From an uncultured Prevotellaceae bacterium (GTDB taxonomy: Bacteria > Bacteroidota > Bacteroidia > Bacteroidales > Bacteroidaceae): 55,008 bases of DNA. The position numbers and the translations under genes were made by a program. Of the stretch, positions 7,580 through 16,302 are shown piece after piece. The notes under the pieces are model-generated. The model saw nothing but the letters and a program-made list of their open reading frames with translations. It made no database searches and was not told the origin of the DNA. The stretch spans positions 1 to 55,008 of the forward strand of contig CAMADY010000006.1 of assembly GCA_945831805.1 (NCBI GenBank). Reading direction: 5' to 3'. Position 1 is the first letter of the stretch; the number at the start of each line of letters is the position of its first letter.

Positions 7580-9739
7580 TTACAGATTCCTCTTGAAGAA
7601 ATCCGTTATCTGCATGCGCAGATGCCTTGCCGTGCCATCGCGCTCGCTGATGCTGTGGGTGCGCATAGGGTAGGAGAGTTGGTAGAAGAGTTTGTTGTTC
7701 TCTATCAGCTTGTTCGTCAGCATCTCGATGTTCTGGTAGTGCACGTTGTCGTCGCCCGTGCCGTGGATGAGCAGCAGGTTGCCCTTCAGTCCTTCGGTAA
7801 GGTTCACTGCACTGCCCTCGCGGTATCCCTCAGGATTCTGCTGCGGGGTGTTCATGTATCGCTCCTCGTAGATGGTGTCGTAGAGTTTCAGGTCGGTGAC
7901 AGGTGCTATCGCCACTCCCGTCTTCCACACGTCAGGGTAGCGCATGATGCAGTGCAGCGTCGTACTGCCACCGCCGCTCCAGCCTGTAACGCCCAGACGG
8001 CTGCGGTCCATCCACGCATATCTGTCGCAGAGGGCCTGTATTGCAACCGTCTGATCCTCACTGGCGTTCACTCCGATGCGCCCATAGATGCACTTGCGCC
8101 ATTCACGTCCGCGAGGAGTATTTGCGCCACGGTTGTCTATGCTCACGATGACGAAGCCCTGATCTGCAAGATATTGCCAGAAGAGAGTCGTCTCCCAACG
8201 GTTCTGAACAGTGGAATTGGCTGGCTCGCCATATACGAAGTCAATGACCGGATACTTCTTCTTCGGGTCGAAATCGCGTGGCTTTATGATCCATGCGTCG
8301 AGGAGATACTTGCCGCTCTGCACCTTCACAAACTCCTTCTTCGGAATGCCGCGCGACTCCAGCTGTAGCCTTGCCTCAAGGTTCTCCTCAAGTACCTCTG
8401 CTATCTTCCAGTTACCCTTCGCGTCCATCACCACCTTGCGGTATTGCGGAGGCGTTACGGCGTTCGAGAAACGCTCTATGGCAGTGTCGAAACCGTCCTC
8501 GAAAGTGTAGGAATACTGCCCCTTCTCACGCTTTCCGAGCAGCAGCGGACCCTCCACCTTGCCGTTGCCCATCACCTGTGTGCGGTAGAGATAGCGCTCC
8601 GTAGCCTGGTCTTCCGGCGTTGCAGAGAAGTATATGTAGCCACGTTTCTCGTCGTACGCCACCTCGTCGATGACGTCCATCTTAACGTCCGTTATGCACG
8701 TCCACTGCTTTCCGTCGGCACTGACGCGGTAGAGATGCCTCCATCCGTCGCGCTCACTGCAGAAAGTGAAGAACTTATTGTCGCTGAGCCAGTGTATCTT
8801 GTCGTTCGTCTCCACCCATGTCTCGTCCTTATCCTGCGTAAGCAGCTGAGGCTCACGGTCTCCGATGGTGTAGTACCACAGGCTGTTGACGCTCTGCTGA
8901 CGGTTCATCTGCTGTATCATGAGGCGGTTGGTGCCCGGCACGAACTCCATCCTCGGTATGTAGTTCTCCCTCGCATCGCCCGGAATAGGAATCCATGTCT
9001 TCTTGCCCGTCTCGACATCCACGATGCCTACGCGCACTGCGGAGTTCCTTGTGCCTGCCTTAGGGTATGGGAACCGCTGTATCTTTGGGTATATGCCATC
9101 TACATTATTTATAATATCGAACCATCCTGTGCCCGATGTGTTGCTCTGCCAGAAGGCTATGTACCTGCTGTCGCCACTCCAACGGAAGCCGTCCCTGCAT
9201 CCGAACTCCTCCTCATAGACCCAGTCGAAGGTGCCGTTGACGACTTCCTTGCGCTCTGCAGGCTCTGCCGTAATGCCGTCGGTGAGCACTCGTGGGGCGT
9301 TTCCGTCCTTGCCGTCAGCCACTTTCGTGTCATTACCGTTGGCAGGATCCACGTCCTCCACCACGATGTCCCAGCCCTCGTTGTCGTTGGTAGGGTAGGT
9401 GACATACGCTACCTTCCTGCCGTCCGGCGAGAACTTCGCGAACATCAGTGTCTGCAATGGTCTGTTGCTGCCCAGCCTTCTGGTGTCTCCTGTCTTCAGA
9501 TTCGTCAGCTGGTAGTCGCTGCGCGTCTCATAGCGCCACACCTTCTTGCGGTTTATGAAGTCGAGGGCGAAGGTGCCGAGACTGTTCGTCATGCGGTCAC
9601 TCTTCTTCGCCTGTGCCGGCTTCTTCAGTGAAATGACCTTGTCGGAGTTGACTACGTCGTCGATGGTGAGGTGCTGTTGGGCTGTCATTGCTATTTCGAC
9701 AAAAAAGGATAAACAAATAATTGATAGAATACGTTTCAT
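7580..9739 (-). CDS. Dipeptidyl peptidase IV (S9B serine peptidase)
   Basis: 719 residues with a signal peptide (MKRILSIICLSFFVEIAMTA). The N-terminal beta-propeller carries the double-Glu signature (YEEEFG) that holds the free N-terminus of the substrate in DPP IV enzymes. The C-terminal alpha/beta-hydrolase domain has the triad Ser588 (GWSGGG), Asp663 (HGTGDDNVH) and His695 (MRTHSIS); the spacings of 75 and 32 residues match DPP IV. The Tyr after the nucleophile in the usual GWSYGG is Gly here. It should remove X-Pro dipeptides from peptides in the periplasm, supporting peptide use. It is divergent from the GH95 gene at 9931. Family assignment is firm; Pro preference is inferred. Confidence 0.95.
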   Translation of the reverse strand: MKRILSIICLSFFVEIAMTAQQHLTIDDVVNSDKVISLKKPAQAKKSDRMTNSLGTFALDFINRKKVWRYETRSDYQLTNLKTGDTRRLGSNRPLQTLMFAKFSPDGRKVAYVTYPTNDNEGWDIVVEDVDPANGNDTKVADGKDGNAPRVLTDGITAEPAERKEVVNGTFDWVYEEEFGCRDGFRWSGDSRYIAFWQSNTSGTGWFDIINNVDGIYPKIQRFPYPKAGTRNSAVRVGIVDVETGKKTWIPIPGDARENYIPRMEFVPGTNRLMIQQMNRQQSVNSLWYYTIGDREPQLLTQDKDETWVETNDKIHWLSDNKFFTFCSERDGWRHLYRVSADGKQWTCITDVKMDVIDEVAYDEKRGYIYFSATPEDQATERYLYRTQVMGNGKVEGPLLLGKREKGQYSYTFEDGFDTAIERFSNAVTPPQYRKVVMDAKGNWKIAEVLEENLEARLQLESRGIPKKEFVKVQSGKYLLDAWIIKPRDFDPKKKYPVIDFVYGEPANSTVQNRWETTLFWQYLADQGFVIVSIDNRGANTPRGREWRKCIYGRIGVNASEDQTVAIQALCDRYAWMDRSRLGVTGWSGGGSTTLHCIMRYPDVWKTGVAIAPVTDLKLYDTIYEERYMNTPQQNPEGYREGSAVNLTEGLKGNLLLIHGTGDDNVHYQNIEMLTNKLIENNKLFYQLSYPMRTHSISERDGTARHLRMQITDFFKRNL

Positions 9740-9743
9740 ATTG

Positions 9744-9775
9744 CAAAGTTACATCTTTTTCCTTTATTATTTAAA
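9744..9775 (-). promoter_or_regulatory. Probable promoter of the DPP IV gene
   Basis: On the minus strand the -7 box TAACTTTG (plus 9744-9751) lies just 4 bp before the start codon. TTTA (9772-9775), one base off TTTG, lies 20 bp further upstream. The leader would be very short or absent, which lowers confidence. Confidence 0.4.
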
Positions 9776-9867
9776 TAATGTATGAAAAAACTTTCATTTT
9801 GTACCCAATTTTGTGCTATTCGGTCATTTTTTCTACACCTTATATATTATATTCCAACTATTCTTTG

Positions 9868-9895
9868 TATCTTTGTAGCGGATAAATCAATCCGC
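9868..9895 (+). promoter_or_regulatory. -7 box and 5' leader hairpin of the GH95 gene
   Basis: TATCTTTG at 9868-9875 fits the TAnnTTTG -7 box; no good TTTG is seen at the right distance upstream. Directly after it GCGGAT (9878-9883) and ATCCGC (9890-9895) form a 6-bp stem with a 6-base loop, which would be at or near the 5' end of the transcript and may stabilise it. Confidence 0.45.
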
Positions 9896-9930
9896 ACCGG
9901 AATAACCCAAACAAGAAAAAGATCAGAATA

Positions 9931-12453
9931 ATGAAAAAACTACAGACCCTCGTAGCCCTCTGCCTCGTTGCAGTCGGCGTATCAGCAGCAGACCAGGCTG
10001 CACGCAAATACAAGCCAAACACGCTTTGGTATGATGCTCCTGCCACCTGCTGGCTTGAGGCATTGCCTATCGGTAACTCACGACTTGGTGCCATGGAGTA
10101 TGGCGGCACTGCCAATGAGGAACTGCAACTCAACGAAGAGACGTTCTGGAACGGTAGCCCTCACAGCAACAACAGCCAGAAGTCGCTCGCTCTTCTGCCG
10201 GAGGTGCGCAGCCTTATCTTCAACGGACAGGAGGAGAAGGCTGCCGGCATCATCAACAAGCAGTTCATCGTCGGCCCTCACGGCATGGGCTATCAGACCG
10301 TCGGCAGCATGCGACTGACGTTCCCCGGACACGAGAAGGCAACGGACTTCTATCGTGACCTGAACATCGGCGATGCCGTTGCAACGACTACGTATAAGGT
10401 TGACGGCGTGACATTCACACGCACCACCTTCGCATCTCTCACCGATGGCGTCATCGTGATGCGCATAACAGCCGACAAGCCTAAGGCCATAACAATGAAT
10501 GTGGGCTATACCTCGCAGATGGAACATACTGCAAAGGCAAACAAGAACCTCCTTACATGCAGCGCAAAGAACCGCAGCCAGGAGGGAATAGAGGGCAAGC
10601 TGACGGCACAGACGCTCATAAAGGTCGTGGCAGACGGCACTGTTGCGCCGGCAGACGATAAGTCTCTCAGCGTGAAGGATGCCACAACGGCAACGATCTA
10701 CGTCAGCATTGCTACCAATTTCGTGAACTATCACGACATCAGCGGCAACGCATTGAAGAAGGCTCAGGCGTTCCTTGATGCCCTGAAGAAGAAGACTTAC
10801 GAGCAGATGCTCAGCAGCCACATCGAGGCATACCACAAGCAGTTCAACCGTGTGTCGCTGACTCTCCCTGCATCAAAGGCTTCCGCACTGCCAACGATGC
10901 AGCGCGTCGATGACTTCGCGAAGTCAAATACCGACCAGGCGCTTGTAGCACTGATGTTCCAGTATGGTCGTTATCTGCTTATCTCATCCTCGCAGCCAGG
11001 CGGTCAGCCTGCAAACCTGCAGGGCGTATGGAACGATAAGGTCAAAGCCCCTTGGGATTCAAAATACACCATCAACATAAACACCGAGATGAACTACTGG
11101 CCTGCTGACGTGACGAACCTCAGCGAGACGGCTGAACCACTCTATTCTATGATAAAGGACCTCTCCGTTACGGGTAGGAAGACGGCCCGCGAGATGTACG
11201 ACTGCAATGGCTGGATGGCTCACCACAATACCGACCTGTGGCGTATTGCAGGTCCTGTCGATGGTGCTTCATGGGGTATGTTCCCTAATGGTGGTGCTTG
11301 GCTCTCCACACACATCTGGCAGCACTATCTGTATAGCGGCGACAAGGAGTTCCTGAAGAAGTATTACGGCATCCTCGCTGATGCCGCACGCTTCTATCTT
11401 GACTATCTCCAGCCACTGCCATCGGACTTCTATGCCTTCAAGAACGGCACCCTCGCACCGCTGAAACAGGGTGAGTCATGGCTTGTTGCAGTGCCTTCCG
11501 TGTCTCCGGAACATGGTCCGGTAGGCAAGAAGACGCCGGTTACTGCTGGCTGTACGATGGACAATCAGATTGTCTTCGATGCACTTACGCAGGCTCTTGA
11601 GGCCACCCGCATACTCTATCCGCAGAACAAGGCGTTCGCAGATAGCCTCCAGAACGCTATCAGTCAGGTGCCACCAATGGCAATAGGCCAGTACAACCAG
11701 CTGCAGGAATGGATGCAGGACGGCGACAACCCACGTGATGAGCACCGCCATATCTCGCAACTCTACGGTCTTTATCCAAGCAATCAGATATCCCCTTACT
11801 CCAATCCTACGCTCTTCCAGGCTGCCCGCAACACCCTCATGCAGCGTGGTGACATGGCAACAGGATGGAGTCTCGGCTGGAAGACCAACTTCTGGGCACG
11901 TATGCTCGACGGCAACCACGCCTACAAGATCATCTCGAACATGCTGCATCTCCTGCCTAACGAAGGAAAGGCACAGGAGTCGCACCCTGACGGACGCACC
12001 TTCCCGAACCTCTTCGATGCACATCCACCGTTCCAGATTGACGGCAACTTCGGCGTCTGTGCCGGTATTGCGGAGATGCTGATGCAGAGCCATGACGGCG
12101 CATTGCATGTACTCCCAGCACTTCCTGACGCATGGCGTGAGGGTGAGGTGAAAGGACTCCTCGCCCGTGGCGGCTTCGTCATTGACGACCTGAAATGGAG
12201 TGCCGGACAGATGGATAAGCTCGTTGTCACCTCCCGCCTCGGAGGACAGCTCCGCATACGCTCGTACGTCCCTCTCAAGGGCAACGGACTTCGCCCTGCC
12301 ACGGGCTCCAATGCCAACGCTTTCTACAAGACTGCTTCCATCAAGGAGCCGCGTGTGAGCTCAAAGGTGACACCTCAGCAGCCACTGCTCTACAAGGTCT
12401 ATGAGTATGACCTCGACACAGAGGCTGGCAAGACCTATGAAATCAGTAGGTGA
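9931..12453 (+). CDS. Glycoside hydrolase family 95 enzyme (alpha-L-fucosidase type)
   Basis: 840 residues with a signal peptide (MKKLQTLVALCLVAVGVSA). The N-terminal beta-domain starts with the GH95 hallmark WLEALPIGNSRLGAMEYGG and LNEETFWNG. The (alpha/alpha)6 barrel holds INTEMNYWPADVTNLSE, whose Asn residues belong to the active site in characterised GH95 1,2-alpha-L-fucosidases, then TAGCTMDNQ and FDAHPPFQIDGNFG. Length and layout are complete. Known members remove alpha-1,2-linked fucose, and some alpha-L-galactose, from host or plant glycans. No SusC/SusD pair or other CAZyme lies next to it, so it is a stand-alone exported enzyme. It converges on the minus-strand gene at 12473 with only a 19-bp gap and no obvious terminator. 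Confidence 0.93.
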   Translation: MKKLQTLVALCLVAVGVSAADQAARKYKPNTLWYDAPATCWLEALPIGNSRLGAMEYGGTANEELQLNEETFWNGSPHSNNSQKSLALLPEVRSLIFNGQEEKAAGIINKQFIVGPHGMGYQTVGSMRLTFPGHEKATDFYRDLNIGDAVATTTYKVDGVTFTRTTFASLTDGVIVMRITADKPKAITMNVGYTSQMEHTAKANKNLLTCSAKNRSQEGIEGKLTAQTLIKVVADGTVAPADDKSLSVKDATTATIYVSIATNFVNYHDISGNALKKAQAFLDALKKKTYEQMLSSHIEAYHKQFNRVSLTLPASKASALPTMQRVDDFAKSNTDQALVALMFQYGRYLLISSSQPGGQPANLQGVWNDKVKAPWDSKYTININTEMNYWPADVTNLSETAEPLYSMIKDLSVTGRKTAREMYDCNGWMAHHNTDLWRIAGPVDGASWGMFPNGGAWLSTHIWQHYLYSGDKEFLKKYYGILADAARFYLDYLQPLPSDFYAFKNGTLAPLKQGESWLVAVPSVSPEHGPVGKKTPVTAGCTMDNQIVFDALTQALEATRILYPQNKAFADSLQNAISQVPPMAIGQYNQLQEWMQDGDNPRDEHRHISQLYGLYPSNQISPYSNPTLFQAARNTLMQRGDMATGWSLGWKTNFWARMLDGNHAYKIISNMLHLLPNEGKAQESHPDGRTFPNLFDAHPPFQIDGNFGVCAGIAEMLMQSHDGALHVLPALPDAWREGEVKGLLARGGFVIDDLKWSAGQMDKLVVTSRLGGQLRIRSYVPLKGNGLRPATGSNANAFYKTASIKEPRVSSKVTPQQPLLYKVYEYDLDTEAGKTYEISR

Positions 12454-12472
12454 GTAAGTAACCTGACGAATG

Positions 12473-13798
12473 CTAATCGTTAACCATAATACCGTTGATA
12501 TACAGTGTTCCTCCAGTTCTGTTGAGGGCCTTGTATGTCAGCGGTTTTTCTTTTATGACCATCTTGACAATGCCATCCTGAAGGTTGAAGACATCTCCTA
12601 CGAAAATGCCGTTGCCACCTTTCTTTGATGCAGAGAGCACCAATGCACCCCCTGTCATCGTCATTGACTGGTCTGCTTTGATGCAGTAAGGCTGCGATGT
12701 GACGTTTGTAATAGCATCAGTGAATGGCTCTGACGTATTGATGACAGTGTTTCTGCCACCGCTGACGACCATTATGTTGTCCGTATTCATACCTCTTGCG
12801 GCATTTCCTGAGCATGTGATGTTGAGCACTCCTCCACCTATATATATGCCGTCCTTCGCCTTTATACCATCATTGTTTGCCGAAGCGTTGATGGTAATCT
12901 GTGGACCTTTGTGGAGATAGATGTAGTCATCGGTAGCGATACCGTGCTTACCTTTACCGTTAATGCAGAGATAGCCGCTGCCACTGAAGCATAGCTTACC
13001 CTCAGAGAATATCACGCCCTTCTGATCCTCGTCAGCAGGAGTGTCGTAGGAAGCACCATCGGTGAGATAGTTTTTAGTGTTGTTATATACGACAAAGAAG
13101 CCGCGCTTGCCTGTTAGTATGCCATCATCATCCCTACCCTTCTGAATGTTTATGGCAGAACCGTTAGGGTTAGTGATGCTGACGCCCTTCATTGTCACTA
13201 TGAACTTCTTGTCAGAGTAGAGCTTGAAGCTGCCGTTTGCTGTGCTTCCCTGAAGGATGTAGTTGCATTTCGTATGTGCCTTGATGGTAAGATGCGCGCC
13301 ATTCTTCGTTATCTCGAAGTCTTCGGACTTGATACCTGACTCGCCCTTCTGCACTCCGTCCTTGTTCTTGTAGTCGAGAGTGATGCCGCCGTCGCTATAG
13401 GTTACGAGGATTGTCTTGACACCCTTTACCCACTCCTGCGTCGAAGCATTGAAGTAGGATGTCGGTGGATATTCAGAGTCGTAGTCACCAGTCTCGTCAT
13501 CATATGTGAAATTATACAGGAAGTCCTTGAACATGCCACCGTCAGCAGCCTTTAGCGTTATCTCGCCCTCGCTTGCCAGCGGTGTCTCGTCGGGTACTAT
13601 GTCATCTTCAAGCTCTATCCCTGGTGTCATTTCGCCGCCTTCTTCATCGTCCTCGCTGCTACCAGGAGGTAGTATTCCGGATGGCTCGGTATATTTTGAC
13701 TCGCCCAAATCCGGGAAATCATTTACGTTGCCGCAGTCAGTGAAGGCAGCAACAATCGTAAATGCTATCATGTAAAGATAAAAATGTGTTGATTTCAT
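12473..13798 (-). CDS. Cthe_2159-like beta-helix carbohydrate-binding domain protein
   Basis: 441 residues. An N-terminal hydrophobic segment ends at a Cys (MIAFTIVAAFTDC); the lipobox is weak, so a lipoprotein is possible but not certain. After an acidic Gly/Glu/Asp-rich linker (about 25-75) comes a repetitive beta-helix with motifs such as GKGKHGIATDDYIYL, NNDGIKAKDGIYIGGG and AARGMNTDNIMV. These match the Cthe_2159/DUF4353 family, whose founding member binds cellulose-like polysaccharides and calcium. It is the last gene of the VTC-DUF4956-DUF2490 cassette (12-bp gap from DUF2490), and the same pairing occurs in Firmicutes with CotH. Its job in the cassette is not known; a surface-exposed binding partner is a fair inference. 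Confidence 0.85.
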   Translation of the reverse strand: MKSTHFYLYMIAFTIVAAFTDCGNVNDFPDLGESKYTEPSGILPPGSSEDDEEGGEMTPGIELEDDIVPDETPLASEGEITLKAADGGMFKDFLYNFTYDDETGDYDSEYPPTSYFNASTQEWVKGVKTILVTYSDGGITLDYKNKDGVQKGESGIKSEDFEITKNGAHLTIKAHTKCNYILQGSTANGSFKLYSDKKFIVTMKGVSITNPNGSAINIQKGRDDDGILTGKRGFFVVYNNTKNYLTDGASYDTPADEDQKGVIFSEGKLCFSGSGYLCINGKGKHGIATDDYIYLHKGPQITINASANNDGIKAKDGIYIGGGVLNITCSGNAARGMNTDNIMVVSGGRNTVINTSEPFTDAITNVTSQPYCIKADQSMTMTGGALVLSASKKGGNGIFVGDVFNLQDGIVKMVIKEKPLTYKALNRTGGTLYINGIMVND

Positions 13799-13810
13799 CC
13801 TGCTGATTCT

Positions 13811-14581
13811 CTAAAATGAATGATTGTATCTGATGCCGATAATGTGTGCACCTTCTTCTTCGTCGATATCGTTGGTCTTGTAATCTTGATAAATATAGTA
13901 CGCCTCGACGGAGTTCTTCTTGTCTATCTTGTATTCTGTACCTAATGAATAGCGTAGCTTCTCCGTAACGCCGAAGCAGTCATCACCGTTTGCCATGCCG
14001 CTATACAGCTCCACGGAGGTGAACGGCTCAAACTTGCATTTAGGGATATTGTAACTGACGGATAGCTTGCTGCGCAGCATATTCTTTGATTTTCCGTTGA
14101 TTCTTTTCTGCGAAACCTCCTTGAAGTTCTTTGAGAACTCGTTGACGTTGATGCGGTTCTGCTCAAAGGATGCACGGTAGGTGTACTGCCATCGCTCGCG
14201 CAGTGACAGCTTGATACGCTTTGACAGTCTCCACGAACCTGTCAGAGAGAGCTGTATTCTATGACGCGGATACCAGTAGGTGCTGTTGTAGTATTTTCCG
14301 GAAGAACTGTAACTGCCCTCCTGACGAGTGTGCAGATACTCGTAACCAGCACTTGCCTTAAGCCATTTCGATGCTTTGTATGATGCGGAAACACCTATTG
14401 ATGCACGGTCAGTGGTGGAGATTTTGTCGCGCATACGATATTCGGCATCCGCTCCTATCTCCCATTTCTTTCCGAACTTCTTGTCAACACCCACACTTGT
14501 CCATAACCCGAGTTCATGTCCTTGAGCCATCACTGACAGAGGTATCAGCATCATTAACCCTATAGTCAATCTTCTAATCAT
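13811..14581 (-). CDS. DUF2490 outer-membrane-like protein
   Basis: About 256 residues from the ATG at 14579-14581; the frame stays open to a GTG at 14611, but the ATG gives a proper signal peptide (MIRRLTIGLMMLIPLSVMAQG). The body is made of alternating amphipathic strands with many aromatic ends (EIGADAEYRMRD, ASAGYEYLH, IQLSLTGSWRLSKRIKLSLRERWQYTY) and finishes in HIIGIRYNHSF with a C-terminal Phe, the usual sign of a beta-barrel. It matches DUF2490, a Bacteroidetes barrel family of unknown function. It sits between DUF4956 and the beta-helix gene in one operon and could be an outer-membrane channel or anchor for them (inferred). Confidence 0.87.
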   Translation of the reverse strand: MIRRLTIGLMMLIPLSVMAQGHELGLWTSVGVDKKFGKKWEIGADAEYRMRDKISTTDRASIGVSASYKASKWLKASAGYEYLHTRQEGSYSSSGKYYNSTYWYPRHRIQLSLTGSWRLSKRIKLSLRERWQYTYRASFEQNRINVNEFSKNFKEVSQKRINGKSKNMLRSKLSVSYNIPKCKFEPFTSVELYSGMANGDDCFGVTEKLRYSLGTEYKIDKKNSVEAYYIYQDYKTNDIDEEEGAHIIGIRYNHSF

Positions 14582-14611
14582 AAGCAAATAGTGTCTTTTA
14601 TCCGCCGCCAC

Positions 14612-15256
14612 TTATCTCACAACGGCTCCGTCGGTGGTGTTGATATCGTTGTTTTCCGGCTCATAGCTGATGCGTATAATAGCCATATCCTTCAAGAAGT
14701 CAAAATCTCCTATCTCTACTTTTAGAATGTTCAGACCGGTGCGCTGCCTGAGATCTTCGAGTAACTCTTCGCGTCGCTCAGGGGTAATCAGCTCTATGCG
14801 GTCATATTTGATGGTCTTCGTGCTTACGTGCTTGAGCCACCGTGATGACTCGCAGCACAGCACACCGATGAAGAACAACGCGTTGGTCGCAATAAGCTCC
14901 AGCCATGAGAATGTGGCTGACAGCGCATTGATGACCGATATGGCGATGATGACAAAAAGATATGTCATCTCTCGCACTGGCATCTGCTCCGTTCGGTATC
15001 TTATGATTCCGAAGATCGCGAACAGTCCCAATGCAAAGCCTATCTTCACCTTCACACTTCCGAGCAGGAATATCATCATGAAGATACTGATGCTGATAAG
15101 CATAAACGTGAAACTGTAATCACGTCGCCTGGCACGGGGATAGTAGAGAAATCCTATGATGCTTCCTACAACGAAGGTGTTGAATACAAAACGGATGAGC
15201 AACTGCCAGAAATCTGCATTCATTACCTGGCTATCCATCAATTCTAATTCTTCCAT
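14612..15256 (-). CDS. DUF4956 integral membrane protein
   Basis: 214 residues. Four hydrophobic segments occupy about residues 20-140 (FVFNTFVVGSIIGFLYY, FMLISISIFMMIFLL, IGFALGLFAIFGIIRY, and the ALFFIGVL region), and a soluble C-terminal domain follows. The GLFAIFGIIRYRTEQMPVREMTYLF block is the DUF4956 signature. The start overlaps the end of the VTC gene by 26 bp, indicating translational coupling. DUF4956 and VTC proteins are neighbours in many phyla. A reasonable inference is that it forms the membrane part of a polyphosphate-making or -moving complex, as Vtc1-like subunits do in yeast, but no sequence similarity to Vtc1 is claimed. Confidence 0.9.
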   Translation of the reverse strand: MEELELMDSQVMNADFWQLLIRFVFNTFVVGSIIGFLYYPRARRRDYSFTFMLISISIFMMIFLLGSVKVKIGFALGLFAIFGIIRYRTEQMPVREMTYLFVIIAISVINALSATFSWLELIATNALFFIGVLCCESSRWLKHVSTKTIKYDRIELITPERREELLEDLRQRTGLNILKVEIGDFDFLKDMAIIRISYEPENNDINTTDGAVVR

Positions 15257-16037
15257 ATCTGTTGCTTTTTAGTAGGTTTGACTCTTCTTTATTGTAATCT
15301 TCCAATTTGAATATCTGGTGCAATCGTAGCTTGAAGAGGTTCTGCTTTACCTCCGGAGCCGTCATGGCAAGTCCGAGTGCCATCTTGCTGAAGCCGCATT
15401 TCTTTATTCTCAGCTGTCTTAACAGCTCTATGGCAGAGGATGGTATCAGTCCGTCTCGCTTCAACTCTATTATGACATGCTGCGACATGTCCTTGTGGTT
15501 ATCGTTGAGGAGATTGTGAAACTGCAAGTCAAGGTCTATTGTCAGACGCTCTGTCTTTGCCTTGTTTACCAGCGTTACTCGGTGAAAACGGTTCTCTATG
15601 GTAGGTATCAGCTCCGTAGCATCATACGGAGCCTTCTCCTCTACGAAGGTCTGCATGTCGTCAACGTTATATGCAAGATCCGGAATCTCAATGCGCTTCT
15701 TCTTCGTTCTGCCGCGATTACTCTTGTTCTTCACCTCCAGGAATGCCTCCATCTCATTCTCATACATTCTCATACGCACCTTATAGCGGTGTTTCTTGCC
15801 GCGCTGATGGTCATGATACATCTTCAGGTCGGGAGTGTCGAGATAAATGGTGTGGTAGGGCATCAGTCTCCTGCCATGGAAATCCTGTGCATAATACTTG
15901 TCCTTTGCCAATTCAAGAAAGAGCGCAAGCTTGTCCACCGTAGTGACATACTTCGTGTCAATACGGTTCAGTAGCTTCACTCCATGCATCTGTTCCAATG
16001 TTATTGGAGAGTATTCGGTCAGTAGCTGGCTTATCAT
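15231..16037 (-). CDS. VTC-domain polyphosphate polymerase-like protein
   Basis: 268 residues, no signal peptide, so cytoplasmic. It shows the basic tunnel motifs of the VTC/triphosphate-tunnel fold: LNRIDTKYV near the N-terminus, YHTIYLDTPD, the Arg/Lys run KHRYKVRMRMYEN, EVKNKSNRGRTKKKR, RLTIDLDLQF and VIIELKRDG. In the yeast Vtc4 protein this fold polymerises the gamma-phosphate of ATP into polyphosphate. It leads a four-gene minus-strand operon (VTC, DUF4956, DUF2490, Cthe_2159-like) from an exact consensus promoter. Activity as a polyphosphate polymerase is inferred from the family; some bacterial relatives may have other triphosphate substrates. Confidence 0.9.
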   Translation of the reverse strand: MISQLLTEYSPITLEQMHGVKLLNRIDTKYVTTVDKLALFLELAKDKYYAQDFHGRRLMPYHTIYLDTPDLKMYHDHQRGKKHRYKVRMRMYENEMEAFLEVKNKSNRGRTKKKRIEIPDLAYNVDDMQTFVEEKAPYDATELIPTIENRFHRVTLVNKAKTERLTIDLDLQFHNLLNDNHKDMSQHVIIELKRDGLIPSSAIELLRQLRIKKCGFSKMALGLAMTAPEVKQNLFKLRLHQIFKLEDYNKEESNLLKSNRYGRIRIDG

Positions 16038-16068
16038 TTGCCAATAGATTAAGTTTTGAATTCGATTG

Positions 16069-16100
16069 CAAAGTTACAAAAAAAATATGAAGTGTCCAAA
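16069..16100 (-). promoter_or_regulatory. Promoter of the VTC operon
   Basis: On the minus strand TTTG (plus 16097-16100), exactly 20 bp, TAACTTTG (16069-16076). This is a full match to the Bacteroidetes housekeeping consensus, 32 bp before the VTC start. Confidence 0.82.
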
Positions 16101-16213
16101 TATATTAGGTAAAAATGCATAAAAAATAAATCAAACGGTATTCTTTGAATTGTAAAGCAAAGTTTGCAAAAAGCATAAAATATCGACGTTTTCATGATAT
16201 TTTGCGCTAAAAA

Positions 16214-16245
16214 TTTGGTTATTACGGAATAAAATGGTAATTTTG
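16214..16245 (+). promoter_or_regulatory. Promoter of the aldolase gene
   Basis: TTTG (16214-16217), exactly 20 bp, TAATTTTG (16238-16245), full consensus. The leader of about 50 bases is A-rich (AACAAACAAAAAAACT before the ATG) and has no Shine-Dalgarno sequence, as is common for strongly expressed Bacteroidetes genes. Confidence 0.82.
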
Positions 16246-16302
16246 CAATATCGTTTGTATGACATAACACGTTTAACACTTTAAATAACAAACAAAAAAA
16301 CT

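Noticed and set aside
8444..9631. Long plus-strand open frame (395 codons) opposite DPP IV
   Set aside because: Shadow of the minus-strand gene; no family pattern, no start context, and DPP IV is complete with its catalytic triad.
14582..14611. GTG start for the DUF2490 gene
   Set aside because: It would place ten polar residues before the signal peptide; the ATG at 14581 begins a normal one.
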